From Arbacia lixula (lineage: Eukaryota; Echinodermata; Echinoidea; Arbacioida; Arbaciidae): DNA of 64,000 nt. Under the pieces are notes generated by a model, which saw only the letters and a list, made by a program, of their open reading frames with translations, had not been told where the DNA came from and searched no databases. The stretch is taken from contig OZ022581.1 in assembly GCA_963669155.1 (NCBI GenBank), positions 17,166,027 through 17,230,026 on the forward strand. Direction: 5' to 3'. A program made the translations under genes and the position numbers. Positions 36,013-48,669 of this stretch are shown one piece after another. Each line of letters opens with the position of its first letter. Within the stretch, counting starts at the first letter, position 1.

Positions 36013-39000
36013 ATGGCTAGAGCGGTGTGCAAAACCTTCCTGTACTTTGCCTATGGCAGCAACATGCTGCAGAAACGCATACACATCAACAATCCTTCTG
36101 CTGAGCTTTTGGGACCAGCATTACTGAAGGTATGTATACAAACAGAACTTTAAGCATACTGAGGCTGCTATACATGGGGCAGTATCTAAACACAAGGCAC
36201 TGGGACCGAGAAAAGATCCCCAATGAATAACATCGAGAAGTGTGAAAACTGACTGCTGTGTAGTATTTTTTGTGTGAAGTGCATCGATTGATCAATGTTT
36301 CCGCTTGAGTTTCTCATCTTTGGGGAGGTTGAATTTGGGCTTTCATAAAATGCAACTATACTCCAGGAATTGTGGTTGATGTCATTGTTGATATCAACCA
36401 CAATTCCTGGAATATAGCTGCGTTTTATGAAAGCCGAAATTCCAGGAATTGTGGTTGATATCATTATTGATATCAATCCTTAAACGCAGCTATATTCCAG
36501 GAATTGTGGTTGATATCATTGTTGATTTGTGCAGCTATAAAGATGTGCTACCCCCATTGTTTATCTGTATTCCCCATCCTTCTGTAGTGTTCTTCACTTC
36601 ATCGAGTACAGACATGCATGACAGTACTTGGTATTAACCTGAGCATAAGTGAAAGCCTGGTTAAGACAGTATAGAATTTGATAAAAGCTACCGGTAAACA
36701 AATACCGCCAGCTCCAGGGAAATCAATACAATACATGTAAATACAATAGACTGAGCGTGAAATGCGAAGTTTGCGTGGCGCCGAGTGTGCACTATTGCGA
36801 AGTATGTGTGAAAAGAGTTAAAAGTTTATTCCTAGCCTGTCTATTGTCCTAACAGCAGATTGTACAGGAGTCGCGCTGCTTTGTATCTGAGTGGAAATAA
36901 GCCAGCCCGCATATATGCAGGCTCAGCAGAGAATGGGTTAAATGCAATAAAAACAAAGTGCAGTGTGGTGTGCAGGCACTGCAAAAGCTGTGCATGGCCG
37001 GTTGCCACTGATGCGGTTAATATGTGCCCTCACAAATATATTACATACTCTGCAAGGTTACCTAAATACACAATGCATGTTTGTTTCAAAGAAGGATTCA
37101 GTGCCCCAAATTCTCAAGGTCTGCAGTGGTACCTAATGTTGAAATTTTCCCTGATTAAAGCTCTTGATCATATGAATTTCAAATCATATTCAAAACAAAT
37201 TTGGGTCTGTCCAGAGATTTGTTATGAATTCATATACATTTTTATCTGTATGGATTTATCTAATGGATTAAACCCCTTTTGAAAACATCGTCTTTGTATG
37301 TAAGATATATAAACTGAGTGTGTGAAAAAGTTTTGGAAAATGTAATATTTCTGATGCTGGAATTGATTTTGTCTATTTCATTTTGCATATTCCATTTAGG
37401 GGAAAGTTGTCCTATAAAGCAAACTGCAGCAACGTCCAGATACCTCATGCAATCCTGTCTGCTTCCAGTCTCATACACTAGTACACTAGACCAGAATCTA
37501 CACTCCAGCTCAAAGGAATTGGCAGAGGGAAAGGGAAAGGGAAGGAGCCACGGTTTTAAACCGCGTCCAGTCCAGCATGAAACATGATGGTTTTTAGGCT
37601 AAAACATCATGCTTCATGCTGAACTGGACAAAATATACCGTGGTTTCAAACTGCGGCTCCTTCCCTTTCTTCCCTTTCCCTTTCCCTATGTCAATTCCTT
37701 TGAGCTGTGGTGTACATGACAGCAAACCATATCCCAATGTGGTTGCGCAGTGCACTATGGGACGACCTTCCTTGCTTTATGGTAAGGAGAATTTCACATC
37801 ATAGCCGTCTCTTTATCTTGATCTCCATTGCTCCTGCATGCAGGGTTACAGGCTGTGCTATTACTGCGCAGTGGGCACGACTGAGGAAGACTATAACTAC
37901 TGGAGGGGGGCGCCTGCTACCATTGAGGTGGAACCTGGGGGGGAGATCTGGGGTGTGGTCTGGAAGCTGAACCTGTCCGACCAGGCGCATCTAGACAGGT
38001 ATGTAACAACCACACAATTCTCTTTTATACCGGTAGCTCATTTCATCATCTTTAATTAACCCTTATCGCGCCCCCTTTTGTTCAAGACTGATCCCTGCTT
38101 ATGCCACTCAAAGTCTCAGTCCGAGATGTCTTCAGTGTATGCAACTTTTCAGACTTTGATTTCACCCGTTTTTATTTCATGACACTATTCATACATGTTC
38201 TCTACATATGTTTTTATTTCTGAGGGTTCTAAAAAGTGTCTAAACCTAAATTCAAAATGTGATATTGAGGTGAGGTACCTGGTAAATCATAAAACATGTA
38301 AAAAAACAAATTGTATGTAAGATTGAGTTTCAGGATAGCTGATTGCCTATATCCTTTACATACAGGCTTACTAGTAGTGTGGGGTGGGTGGATAAGTCCA
38401 TTGTAGTGAAAAAGAGGGGATAGTGTCAGATAATAATGGTACAACTTGCTTATGCTGAACTCTTTAAGATGAATTTAAAAAAAAAAGATAAAACTCAAAT
38501 AACTTTTACTCAACTATAGTTTTGGGGTTACTTTTAGGGACCCCCTCCCCCACTATTCCATTTGAATTAAGTCATGCTTCTACGTAAATGTTGATAGAGT
38601 TATCTTGTTCCTTTAGTTTTAGTGAACCTTGCTAATTGATTTGAATGCAGTTCCATTCTTCCATATTATATTTTAAAGAGTGAAAAATTCTACTACTCCC
38701 CTTTTCTCTAATTTTGTGGTAAAAACATGTGATTCAACTAAATAAGACTATAATTTTGTTCTTGACAATACAGATACAATTTAACTTTGCTGTGAAATGT
38801 CCTGGAATTAAACATATTTGCTTGTGCATGTTTTTCCATTTTGATAGCCAAGAAGAGGGCTACAGATCGTTGGATGTGACTGTCCAGACCCAGGATAGGA
38901 CAGAGAGGATGTGCCGCACCTACCAAATCCTCAACAAAGAGCCACAAGAGAGCCTGCCCTCACCACATTACATGAAAGTAATCATAGAGGGCGCCAAACA

Positions 39001-39094
39001 GAGTGGTCTACCAAGCTTGTACGTCAAATATTTGGAGGCTACAAAGCACAACGGAGACACAGACCCGCCCCCGATTATGAAGGAGCTCTTGTGA
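36013..39094 (+). CDS. GGCT: Gamma-glutamylcyclotransferase paralogue 2 (three exons)
   Basis: Second GGCT, in tandem with and in the same orientation as the first. Exons are 36013-36129, 37844-37998 and 38848-39094, giving 172 aa. Exon 1 is exactly 117 nt as in paralogue 1, and the phases (0, 2) are the same, so a gene duplication is well supported. It keeps the canonical loop FLYFAYGSNMLQKRI, then IWGVVWKLNLSDQ, LDSQEEGY (catalytic-type Glu after Gln retained) and LPSPHYMKVIIEGAK. The middle exon encodes a diverged segment (GYRLCYYCAVGTTEEDYNYW) two residues longer than in paralogue 1. It lacks the WHGG motif (WRGAPAT instead). Expected function is cytosolic gamma-glutamyl cyclotransfer; altered substrate preference between copies is inference. 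Intron 1 contains a hairpin repeat and PAL-1 copy 10. Confidence 0.92.
36338..36530. repeat. Hairpin repeat with extra direct copies (GGCT-2 intron 1)
   Basis: 36338-36435 is a near-perfect hairpin: GGCTTTCATAAAATGCAACT pairs with the GCGTTTTATGAAAGCC side, with CCAGGAATTGTGGTTGAT arms about a short loop. CCAGGAATTGTGGTTGATAT recurs twice more downstream (about 36442 and 36497) as direct copies, suggesting replication slippage from the fold. Confidence 0.78.
37499..37714. mobile_element. PAL-1 palindromic MITE, copy 10 (GGCT-2 intron 1)
   Basis: Foldback from TACACTCCAGCTC to GAGCTGTGGTGTA with a ~15 bp deletion in the left arm (GGTATATTTT missing). It ends 130 bp before exon 2. Confidence 0.86.
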
Positions 39095-39800
39095 TTCAGT
39101 TTTGGCTGTTGGCTCATTCCAAGTCATATCCAATGTGACTTTTAATATTGTTCACCTCATCAGGAGCCTAGCTCACCACAGTTTTTGTATTTCACTACCT
39201 GTCTTGCTCTCTTTCTCTTTATAATTTATTATTGTACACATCAAAATTGTAAACTCCACATGTGACAGGTCATGGATTTGTTTGAAAACATCTCCCTGTA
39301 TCTCCATCCAGTTCTGGACATAAGAGCGCATGGATCCATTATTGGGTTTAGAGAGTACTAACATTGGAACCATAAAATGAAACTAAAAACTTGTCTCTGG
39401 TTAGACTATGGGATAGGATAGGTTAGACTTGGAATATCATTGATGAAGATCTGTCATTGATGTGTCCGAAGAATATTTCTGAATCCTGCGTAACTTTCTG
39501 AGGGTAGCCCTAATGATGTATAATAGTGGAAATCCAATTCTGACATTGACCGTCAGTTTGAATAGATTTGGAAGAAGTGATTAGTTATATGAAATAATTA
39601 ATGTTTTTATCTTAAAGAATGTTAATAGATACATATAATGGTAAAGGGTGAATGATGCAATATTAGTTATTGTATTTCTATAGGATGACAGATGAGGTTA
39701 TATTATGTTTTGTGTTGAATGTATAAAGTTTTATTAAATTTGACCAAGCATTATCACCAAGCAATATCTTTTTGTATACATGTAGCGTAAAGTGTCATAC

Positions 39801-39806
39801 ATTAAA
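39801..39806 (+). terminator. Candidate poly(A) signal for GGCT-2
   Basis: ATTAAA, followed about 20 bp later by a GT/T-rich stretch (GTGTTCTTGTTCC). It would give a ~0.7 kb 3' UTR. No transcript evidence. AATAAA variants further on (near 40230) are alternatives. Confidence 0.3.
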
Positions 39807-42469
39807 GACAACTATAGATCAGTGTTCTTGTTCCACTTTTAAGTCACATTGCCATAGCTTTGAGAATATTTGCTTTTACACTTTCTTAGCATTTTACATT
39901 TTGAGTACTTTAGCCCATAAATGATCTTTATCACAAGTTTTTGTTATCTGGACACTCAAAAACAGGATGGCCCAATGGGAAAAGTCATGAAAGTGGACAG
40001 GGATTAGAACTATACCCTAAACGATAATGTGTATGAAACTATGAAATCTCAAAATCTTACAAAAAATTTTCATGGACAGTAAAAAAGTATTCCATTTTCA
40101 TTTAAAACACTGCTCTTTGTAGCCACTATGATTTACATGAATAAACCATATTGCAACACTCAGTGTATCATTCAGCCATGATGTACCCTATTGTGTTTTC
40201 CAGTCCAAAACTTACTTGAAAATCTAGTAATCAATAAAATGCTGCTCAAAGATATTTTCCAGTTCTATTATTGGGAGGGAAGTTCTGATGCAGTATTTTC
40301 TTCTATTTTCTGTGGTTCTTACGAAATTGTTGTTTCTTGACCCGCGAAAGGTAAATCAAGAATAGATGTTGATCAGTCTCGGGTAATTTTTTTGGCAATA
40401 AGGGTAGGTTCATACTGATGCGAATTCCCACTACTGCTTGGCATAATGACAGACTTGTTGCACCTTACAGTGTTTCTCCTGGCTGGCAAAGCAGATGATG
40501 GAAATGGTATTTAAAGTTTGCTACATGGAGCAAATTGATTGCATTTTCTCAACTGGAAAATGTGTGTGAAACAATAACAGCGGGAACGGATAATTACTTT
40601 GGTGTGAATGCACCATCTGTGGGGGATAAAACTTCATGCAAGAATTTTTTTTTCTTTAGATGTGTAATGCCAGAATGTTAAAGGGAAGGGTAGAAGTGGT
40701 GTTGATTGTGGGCTGTAAAGATGGATGAATTGATCTGCCATTCTGCCGTCATCACTGAATCAGTTGGGGATGATTCCCTTCTGGTATCTCAAAATCAGAA
40801 TGGGCTCCATGGACGTGGCAGAAAGACACTCTTTGATTATGGTTCCAGAACTTCCCAGAACACCACGTCCACTACTACATGTTACATTTTTAAAGTTCAG
40901 TAGATTGATTGAAGACTGTCCTGCTTCAAAGTAACAAGAGCCTTAGAGGAGGTTAATTGCACTCCGAATGCGGTCATATTTTTGCAGAGTACTGGAAGAA
41001 CACTGACTAAATTGTGATAAAAAGTGTTCCATTTTGATTGGCTCAACGATTATTAATCCAAAGCTGGCACATGCTTTTGATGTGGGTAGAATATGTAACT
41101 ATGCTGGTGACATACATGTATTGACAAGATGAACTTTTTTTTATTCTGATGTGTATTCACTAGTAGTAAACAGATATATTTTATCAAGTTTTACTGATAT
41201 AAAAAGAAAATGAAATATGATTATGTCATAAGTAATCCCTTTGTGTGTGAGGGAATTCTATGGAATTGTTGTTTATTACTTGGGGGGGGGGGGGGAGGTG
41301 CACATGGCATATAAAGGTAATTAGCAAAAATTAGCAATAATGTTTGTTATATTTGACCTGGGAAACTGCATAAGTAATAATGTATAAGAAATGTAAGAGC
41401 ATTACGAGTTGTGACTGCATCTGGTTGCATTGTGTCTCTTGCCCAAGGTATGCCCGTTATCAGGCACTGTCAAGGAGAGTCGCTGCTATGATCATCATGG
41501 CCTACTCTCTTGAAGTGTCATATTTTGCGTTTCTTTTGGAGAGCGTGTTCAAATGAAGAATGTGGACAAGTATGTAGAAATTGCCAGAAGCGTTCACTTT
41601 TCCTCTTTTACCCACTATAAGCTCATAGATATTTAACCCCATGTGGCCTTTGTATGTGAAGCTGATTTCATTGATCAAAGAAATAAATTCTTTATTTTGA
41701 ACCATATTTCTCTGTTTCTCTCATGGTTTGCATAGTCTCACAGCTTTGGTCACATATTTTAATTTCCAGAAATCACATGTTTTTTTTGTATGTCAATTAT
41801 TTATGAAAAAAAAAAGTAATGTGCCTCTCAAAGCGTTGAACAATTTTACAATCTGAAAGTTTGTGTAATGTGATAAACAAACTGTACTTTACACTGCTCA
41901 AGCTTAATCATAGTTGGGGGATGACAACTCTCTGAAAGCCGTAGATGAGTCAGATTAGTTGTGCTGTGAAATTGTTAAAGTGAAGCAGTCATAAATGTTA
42001 TGAATGTTTGAATATCTGTATGAAATTATTGGTAGGTGACCACATAGTAACATCATAAGATGAGGATATGATTACTGTAGAATTTTTAACCCATATCAAA
42101 ATCAAGATCACCACATATATTTACCTCTCTGTGAAGCACTCTCCAACATGACCTTTGTATGCCTAATCTTATTCCCACTTTCTCTTTCAATATTACCCTC
42201 TCCTCCAATTTTCCCCACTCTCCTCCCCTTCTCTCTTTAAGTACCCTGTTTCTTCATCTCCACCCACCCCCTTTGTACTCTGTAACTTCATCCATCCCTG
42301 TCTCTCTCTCACATCTACCTCTCTCTCTCTCTCCTTCTCCCTCTATCATTCTCTTTCCCTCTATCTCTATCCCACTTTCTCTGTCCTCGCCTTCTCTATC
42401 AATGTATACCTTTTTTTCTTCATCTCCACCTACCCCCTATATACTCTCTAAAGTCAGCCCACCCCACCC

Positions 42470-42569
<100 letters not shown>

Positions 42570-42955
42570 ACACTCTACCTTCATCTCGCGTTTGCTTGTC
42601 TCCCTTCATATGGAGAGAGTGACAGAGATGAATAATTGATTTGTGCTGACAAAGGTCTAGTTCATGATTAAAATGTGTACAACCCGTGTCATAATTCTTT
42701 CTGCGTACATTACGTTTCCGTTGTGACGTAGCATCTTTATACGCGCGTAACTTCCTAATTACTATCATCACTTAGCAACAGGGTGAGTTGGCGCAGGTGT
42801 TATCTAAAGTATGATCGCTAGGCCTTGCCTATGCACACAAACAATTCAAAACAGAACCAAACATCGGTAACAACTGTTATGCTAATACTAAACATTTTAT
42901 GAAACAGAGGCCGGACGTATTACAAATCTAGTTGAGATTGCTGAGGGGGAAAAGG

Positions 42956-45548
42956 ATGGAGCTAAATCAGCCGAAGATGAAGAAAACCTACGGTTTGCAA
43001 TTTGGTCTTCATGTGTACCCGCCAGATAAGAAATCCGTGCTGACAGACACCGAAAAGCGATGGAAGGCGCCGGTCCGTATCCCGCGTTATCATCTCGTCA
43101 GGCCGGACGACAGGCGGGCTTTTCGGCGGCTGTACGAGGGGTCGGGCAAGCTGCTGGCATGCGAGTGGTGCGCTGAGAGGAGAGCGACACGACATGCCTC
43201 CGACCAGACTTCAGGAAATAATGGTAGGAACAATAAATTGTTCCGATTACATGATGAGTTGAAAATTAGAATGTTTATTTTATCGGAATGAATAAAATAC
43301 AAAAAAACAATTGATCGGAGTTTACTTTTTGTAAGTTTGCACTGGTGTAAATATGTTTTCGAGCATAATAGTTCATTTTTTAATTACGATAAAGCGCCTG
43401 ATCCACTTCTTTTCGTAAAGTATAGTACTTCGAATAATTTTATTATCAGATGGTTTACCTATAAAAGTACTGTCATTATGCGGACTGACCAATGAATGCA
43501 TTATAAATGGGTTGTTATATTCTTTGAGAATAGTTTCAATCATTGGTTGTTTTTATGTTCGTTTGTATTTCATATCCGTAATAGGTCACATCAAACGAAT
43601 TTACAAAGCAGTATTTTTCTATCTGGAAGTGAAAAAAAAATCATGAACAAAAAACAAATTGATAAGATTTTATCAACTCTTTCGACACCCTCTCTCGGGA
43701 TTTAAGAGTACGACATATTTACAACAATAGACATATACCAAAACACAGAACTACACAAAATAAATAAAGTACATTCGTTTTACTTCTGAAGTGCCGAGTG
43801 CACATAATTTCATACAATTTGTTATATACTCTATGTGACATGGAATAATAACTTCAGCAAATTGATTTGTTTTTGTTCATACCTTGCCTCATAATGCCGG
43901 CTGCGTAATACTACGTTATTCGAGAATAATTCACTGTCTTTAAAAAAAAAAGAAACTTAGGGCAAAGCAATAGATAATGGAATTCATCCCTCTTATCTCG
44001 CTGCCCTAGCGCTCACCGCCCCTCCCCCGACACCCATGTTCCCTAGCTGCCGTACGTCCTGCCGTGCCTACAAGGCACACCCGCTCCGGGCACCGCCCCC
44101 TCCCCAGCCCCCGCCCCAGTCCCCGCCCCAGCCTCCGCCCCAACTCCCTCCCCAGCCCTGGCCAGAGATCCAGTACTGCGTCCACGTGCACCGACCAGAC
44201 GTCGCATACCCGCCCAGCAAAGCAGCTAGGATGGCGTACCAACCAGATGCGCTCATGCACGCTATTCGTAAAGACCTCGTGAAGAACTGCAGAACACAGG
44301 CACCGCCTTCTACCGTTATGGTCAGGTAGGTGATTACATGAATAGGCTTTTCTTCAGGCTTCTCAGTTTTGTCCCTTTCTCGTACCTCTTTATGTATGGT
44401 ATCTGTTAGGTATCTGTTAATGTGAAACAGTACAGGCCTACATGTCCATATAATACATCCACATCTTCAGAAGATACTCATACACAGCTTGGGTGGCTGT
44501 TTGAAATTTCAAGTGAATAGAGATGATGGAGAGAAAGATTGTAATTAGTTTGTCCTTGCTTTCGCAGTATTTTTTTTGGTCTCCATTATACTAGCTCCCT
44601 CTTATAGGAGAGTGGTCACTTGGGGGTTATTATGGCCACCCCTCCTTCCCCCCCCCCTTCTTCTTTCCCACTCTCCAATTTTGGAAGGTTTTTTTTTTTT
44701 AACATCCCCAGAATGGAATTTAAATGAACATCATATTTTGACAGATACGATGCATGTATACTGAATATTATTGGTTTAAAAAAATTATCAACTTTCTTGA
44801 AATTTACATGAATTTAGAATCTTCCACTTCATCTTTCCCACTTCCATTTCCTGATTTCATTCTCACCATTTTTATCTCCTTTTCCCTATCCTCTTCTCTG
44901 TAATCGAAGTGGCTTCACTTTGATTTTCTTATTGCTGTACTACACTTTCTTCCTTTCCGCGTTATGCACCCCATTTTCTTTCTTTACTCCCTCATCATAT
45001 ACGCCCTCATTCATGTCTTCATCTTCTGATGACACGTTTCTCCTACTTCCTTCTTTACTTCATTAATTCACACTTCATTGCTCATGTTCCTCTTCCTAAT
45101 CCTCCAAGTCCTTTATCTCTCTTTCCTTCTATCTTTTAGTGTCCTCTTTCCTTCAATCTATTAATGTCCTTCTCTTTCCTTCTATCTTTTAATGTCCTTC
45201 TCTTTCAACCTATTCTCCCTTTCTTTCTTCATTCCTTCTCCCGAACTATTATCCACCATCTGATCCAGTAGATGGCACAATGTGAAACGGGACCCCGGTT
45301 ACACTCTCGACACCATCCACTCTGAACTGATCAAGCTGGGTGACGTCACAAACATTGTGCGCACGAGCGAGCTCTCTGCCCGCGCTACCTTCCGGGACCT
45401 ATCCGATGCATGCCAAGCGGTGAATCGTAGGTACCTGGGCCGTGCTTCCAATCCAATGCTTGTGCTCTGGTACCACAGGACCATGAAAAACAAGACATTT
45501 CATCTGAGTAAAAGCCACATTCATGTTCATGTGAATCCATTCACCTAA
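42956..45548 (+). CDS. Unnamed protein: proline-rich segment plus RRM-like C-terminal domain (three exons)
   Basis: I do not recognise this gene. Exons are 42956-43223, 44010-44325 and 45272-45548 (phases 1 and 2; GT-AG), giving 286 aa, or 287 if the alternative acceptor at 45269 is used. Exon 1 is basic (KWRAPVRI-like stretches, ACEWCAERR). Exon 2 carries a PPQ-rich run (about residues 115-138 by my count, APPPPQPPPQ...PPQPWP) and then a conserved-looking segment (IQYCVHVHRPDVAYP). Exon 3 reads TLDTIHSELIKLGDVTNIV, SARATFRDLSDACQAV and PMLVLWYHRTM. That order fits helix-strand, strand-helix, strand of an RRM-like fold (inference from pattern). No signal peptide or membrane segment. The in-frame ATG at 42956 is used; additional 5' exons are possible. 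Consistent phases and strong codon content across three exons support a real gene; function unknown. Confidence 0.75.
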
Positions 45549-47952
45549 TCTTCTGTAGGATCAAGCTGGAGAAATATGTACATGGTTGAAAGTTATGGGT
45601 TTCCCTTTACATCCAATCTATTCACTATCTTGATGAAGTGTGGTGTCAATTCATTAGTGGAATCACTTGGATAGAAATATGTTGCTTTTGAGACTTGGGA
45701 TTTATCAAGTGATTGGACATTTGGGGCGATAACTGAACAGAAATTTAGAGGGAAGGGAATTTTGGACAAGTACAAATACATTGATTCTGAAAGGAATAAA
45801 ACAAGCAAAACTGGAAATGAGACCTTTCATGTATGTCTTGTAAAACTCCAGTCATCTACCACATCTTGTGTTGGTTTCAACACTTCACATACATATACAT
45901 CATTCAGATAGCATTGCATAATGCTATATGAAATAAAGGTACATGAATGTTCAGCTTATGCGATAAGGGACCACATATACCTGTGTGTATGCATCTAAGC
46001 ATATATTACCATCATGCCCACTAAATTATTTCCTATTTTCCATTATTTTCAAGTGCACCATGTCATAATGCAAACATGCATCATAATATACAAGTAACAC
46101 ATACAAAACAATCAGACATATCTCATTCGTATATTTGCACATTTTATTTTGTTCCATTTCCATAATTCATTGACTTATGTGAAAATAACAAAGAAAAACA
46201 ATACCGACTTGGCTACATTGATTAACCGTTTCTGACTTTCTGTTTTTCAACAGCGTGGAAGAACTCGAACTGCAACTCTCTTTTGCAATCGACTCGCCTT
46301 ATAACATGTACACACATAAACTAACAAATGTAACCACGTGCAAATTGATTTACAATGGAAATAGTAAGGTATAGAAATTTGTACTTAAAGTATACAAGAT
46401 TACTCAGCAGTTGCACTCCCATGACAACGCTATGTACATGAATAGCAAAAACATTTGTCGTAAGTGAGAGTTCCAGCAGGATGCGATAATCGAAAAGTAA
46501 GATTTCTACACAAGATATGAGAAACAGAAATAAATAGACAAATGAAATACTTGGTACTACAGTTAAAAATTAATTTAAATACAAACTTAATTATACATAC
46601 CACTCTGGATCATTAAATGTAGGTTTGTGCCAAGTCATGGGGGGAAATCCAGCATGCAAACTTCATTTCTCTCAAATTCAATATCAAAATATAATACTTA
46701 CTGTTGGCAGCACAATTAACAATTGAAGAATGTCACCAAAATTAATCCATCAATCAAAGTAATTTTCTGGTTTTCAAAGATCTTCTACCATGGAATAATA
46801 CACATTTCTCAGTTGAATGTGATATCACAAACAATACGAAATGGACAGGAACAAGGCAAGAAACAATAAGACAACCAAGAGAGTGAACTACACACTTACT
46901 ATTAACATGACCATATTGAATATGCCTCCACCTTCAGTAAAACTTTATAAATATCTCTATCGATTGAAGTATATATCACAAATCCTTGAATATTTGTAAT
47001 CAATCATTTCAAAGTGGTCATATAATCAGCAACCCAGTGATATTTTCAATCCACATTTCAATAAATTTGAGTTTCAGCAAAGTAAACATCAATACAATGA
47101 CCTGAAAACATTAGCATTTGCGACCAGCAAACGTTTTCTCAATGCCCATGCAAAATTAATAAATGAGGAAAGAGGAAATTGATTAAGATTTAAATCACAT
47201 GCAACACCTTACCCCATTGAAAACGGTAGCGTGGTAGTTAATATTTCACATCTGCTTCACCTCAGCTGAGGAACGTTCCTAAGGCCCGAGTCATTTTATA
47301 AATACACCATACATAATTTGTGAATAAATTTCATACATGATTACATTTTACAAACTTTGATGGTCATCTGCATTTAATCAATTACACAAACGGATATTCA
47401 ACATCTGTTCACATATCTTCAATTTGAATTGAAGAAACCAAAACAAATCCAACAGATTGGAACAAATTTGAGATAGATTAGACATGCTAAAAGGAAGTTT
47501 TAACAATTTCAATTCGCCATTGAATAACTCCCTTTTAAAATGTCTGATTTTCTTAAAACTTCTCCTTCTATTCAATTCAATTGTTGCATTGTCACAAACC
47601 CTTTGCGAGCCAGATTAGCAGCTGTTCTAAGGGAGCAAAGGGTATTATTTGTGCAGAAATACCTTCATGGCAACAGACCTCTTCACTAACAAATCAAAAT
47701 CTCAAGCAAACTTGCTCCACAAAGTTGTAATCATGGACTACCAAGCTCGTCAGAGCTCAACTGACAAGCCAAGGGCCTTTCCTGAAATATCTTTTAAATT
47801 TGACGATATATATTTGTGTTGAAATGACATTTTATTTAATAAATATTACATGATGTGCTGTACAGACTTGTCATGTTCATTGTTCATGCCAATACCCAGA
47901 GTATCCAGAGATAACAGGGATTTATACATATACACCTGCACAATTTTCCCAA

Positions 47953-47989
<37 letters not shown>

Positions 47990-48410
47990 CTCTTATTTGT
48001 GTACGGTACTTTTATTCAAATTCGACTTATCATTAGAGTTGGATTTCCTTGTCGGAACTGTTTTTTGGAGGGGTTTCTTCCACTCCTCAGTTCTTCCTGC
48101 GAGGTCTGTAGTTTCTACATACATGTCTGGCTACAGTATCCCCTCTCCTATCTGTTCTTTCATTTTCAAAAGGCCCACAGGGACATTTTGAAGCCATGCG
48201 CTATACAAGAACCTCCATATCATTATTACATACATACTAGGTTGAAAGAGTAAAATGGATGACATATACTAGGAATGTGAGAGAATAAGATTATGAAAAC
48301 TCTTTCTCATGAACTACTTTGTACATTGCAATAGAGGGACTTCTTCCTTGCTGACTTGGGAACTAGTAGCTGCTACATAAAGACAAAAATGCAACTTATC
48401 GTAGCATAAT
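45549..48410. other. Convergent intergenic region between the unnamed gene and SAC1
   Basis: AT-rich sequence with no recognised exon or mobile element. A (TC)n(TA)n microsatellite lies at 47955-47992. On the minus strand AATAAA at 47836-47831 is a possible SAC1 poly(A) signal about 0.8 kb past its stop. Confidence 0.5.
45795..45800 (+). terminator. Candidate poly(A) signal for the unnamed gene
   Basis: AATAAA lies 247 bp after the stop, with a GT-rich stretch (CATGTATGTCTTGT) about 30 bp further on. Position and context fit; no transcript evidence. Confidence 0.4.
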
Positions 48411-48640
48411 TTTCTTTGGGACTGGACTTCAATTTCTTTTCCCTTGAGACTGAGATTGGACTGATTTACAAACTCCAAACGGTGCACAGAAGGGTGAGAA
48501 AAGGGTGTGGGTCGGAAGATGGGGGGGGGGGGGGCTTCAGTCATTCTTGGCATTGAACTAGGGCTGATGCACAAACTCCAGCCCAAAGATTCCCACCATG
48601 TTAAAGGGCGTACAGAAGGGGGTGGGGGGGGGGGGAGGGT
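48411..48640 (-). pseudogene. Two decayed copies of the SAC1 terminal exon edge, downstream of the stop
   Basis: On the minus strand, about 48546-48606 reads MVGIFGLEFVHQP then a stop, and about 48411-48490 reads RLEFVNQSNLSLKGKEIEV. The true exon 19 reads [19 protein letters not shown]. Each unit is separated by G-run DNA with a CAGAAGGG motif. They lie inside the probable 3' UTR. They lack the preceding membrane helix and look non-coding now. Confidence 0.75.
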
Positions 48641-48669
48641 GTCACTGAGATTAGAGAAGGGCACGGAGC

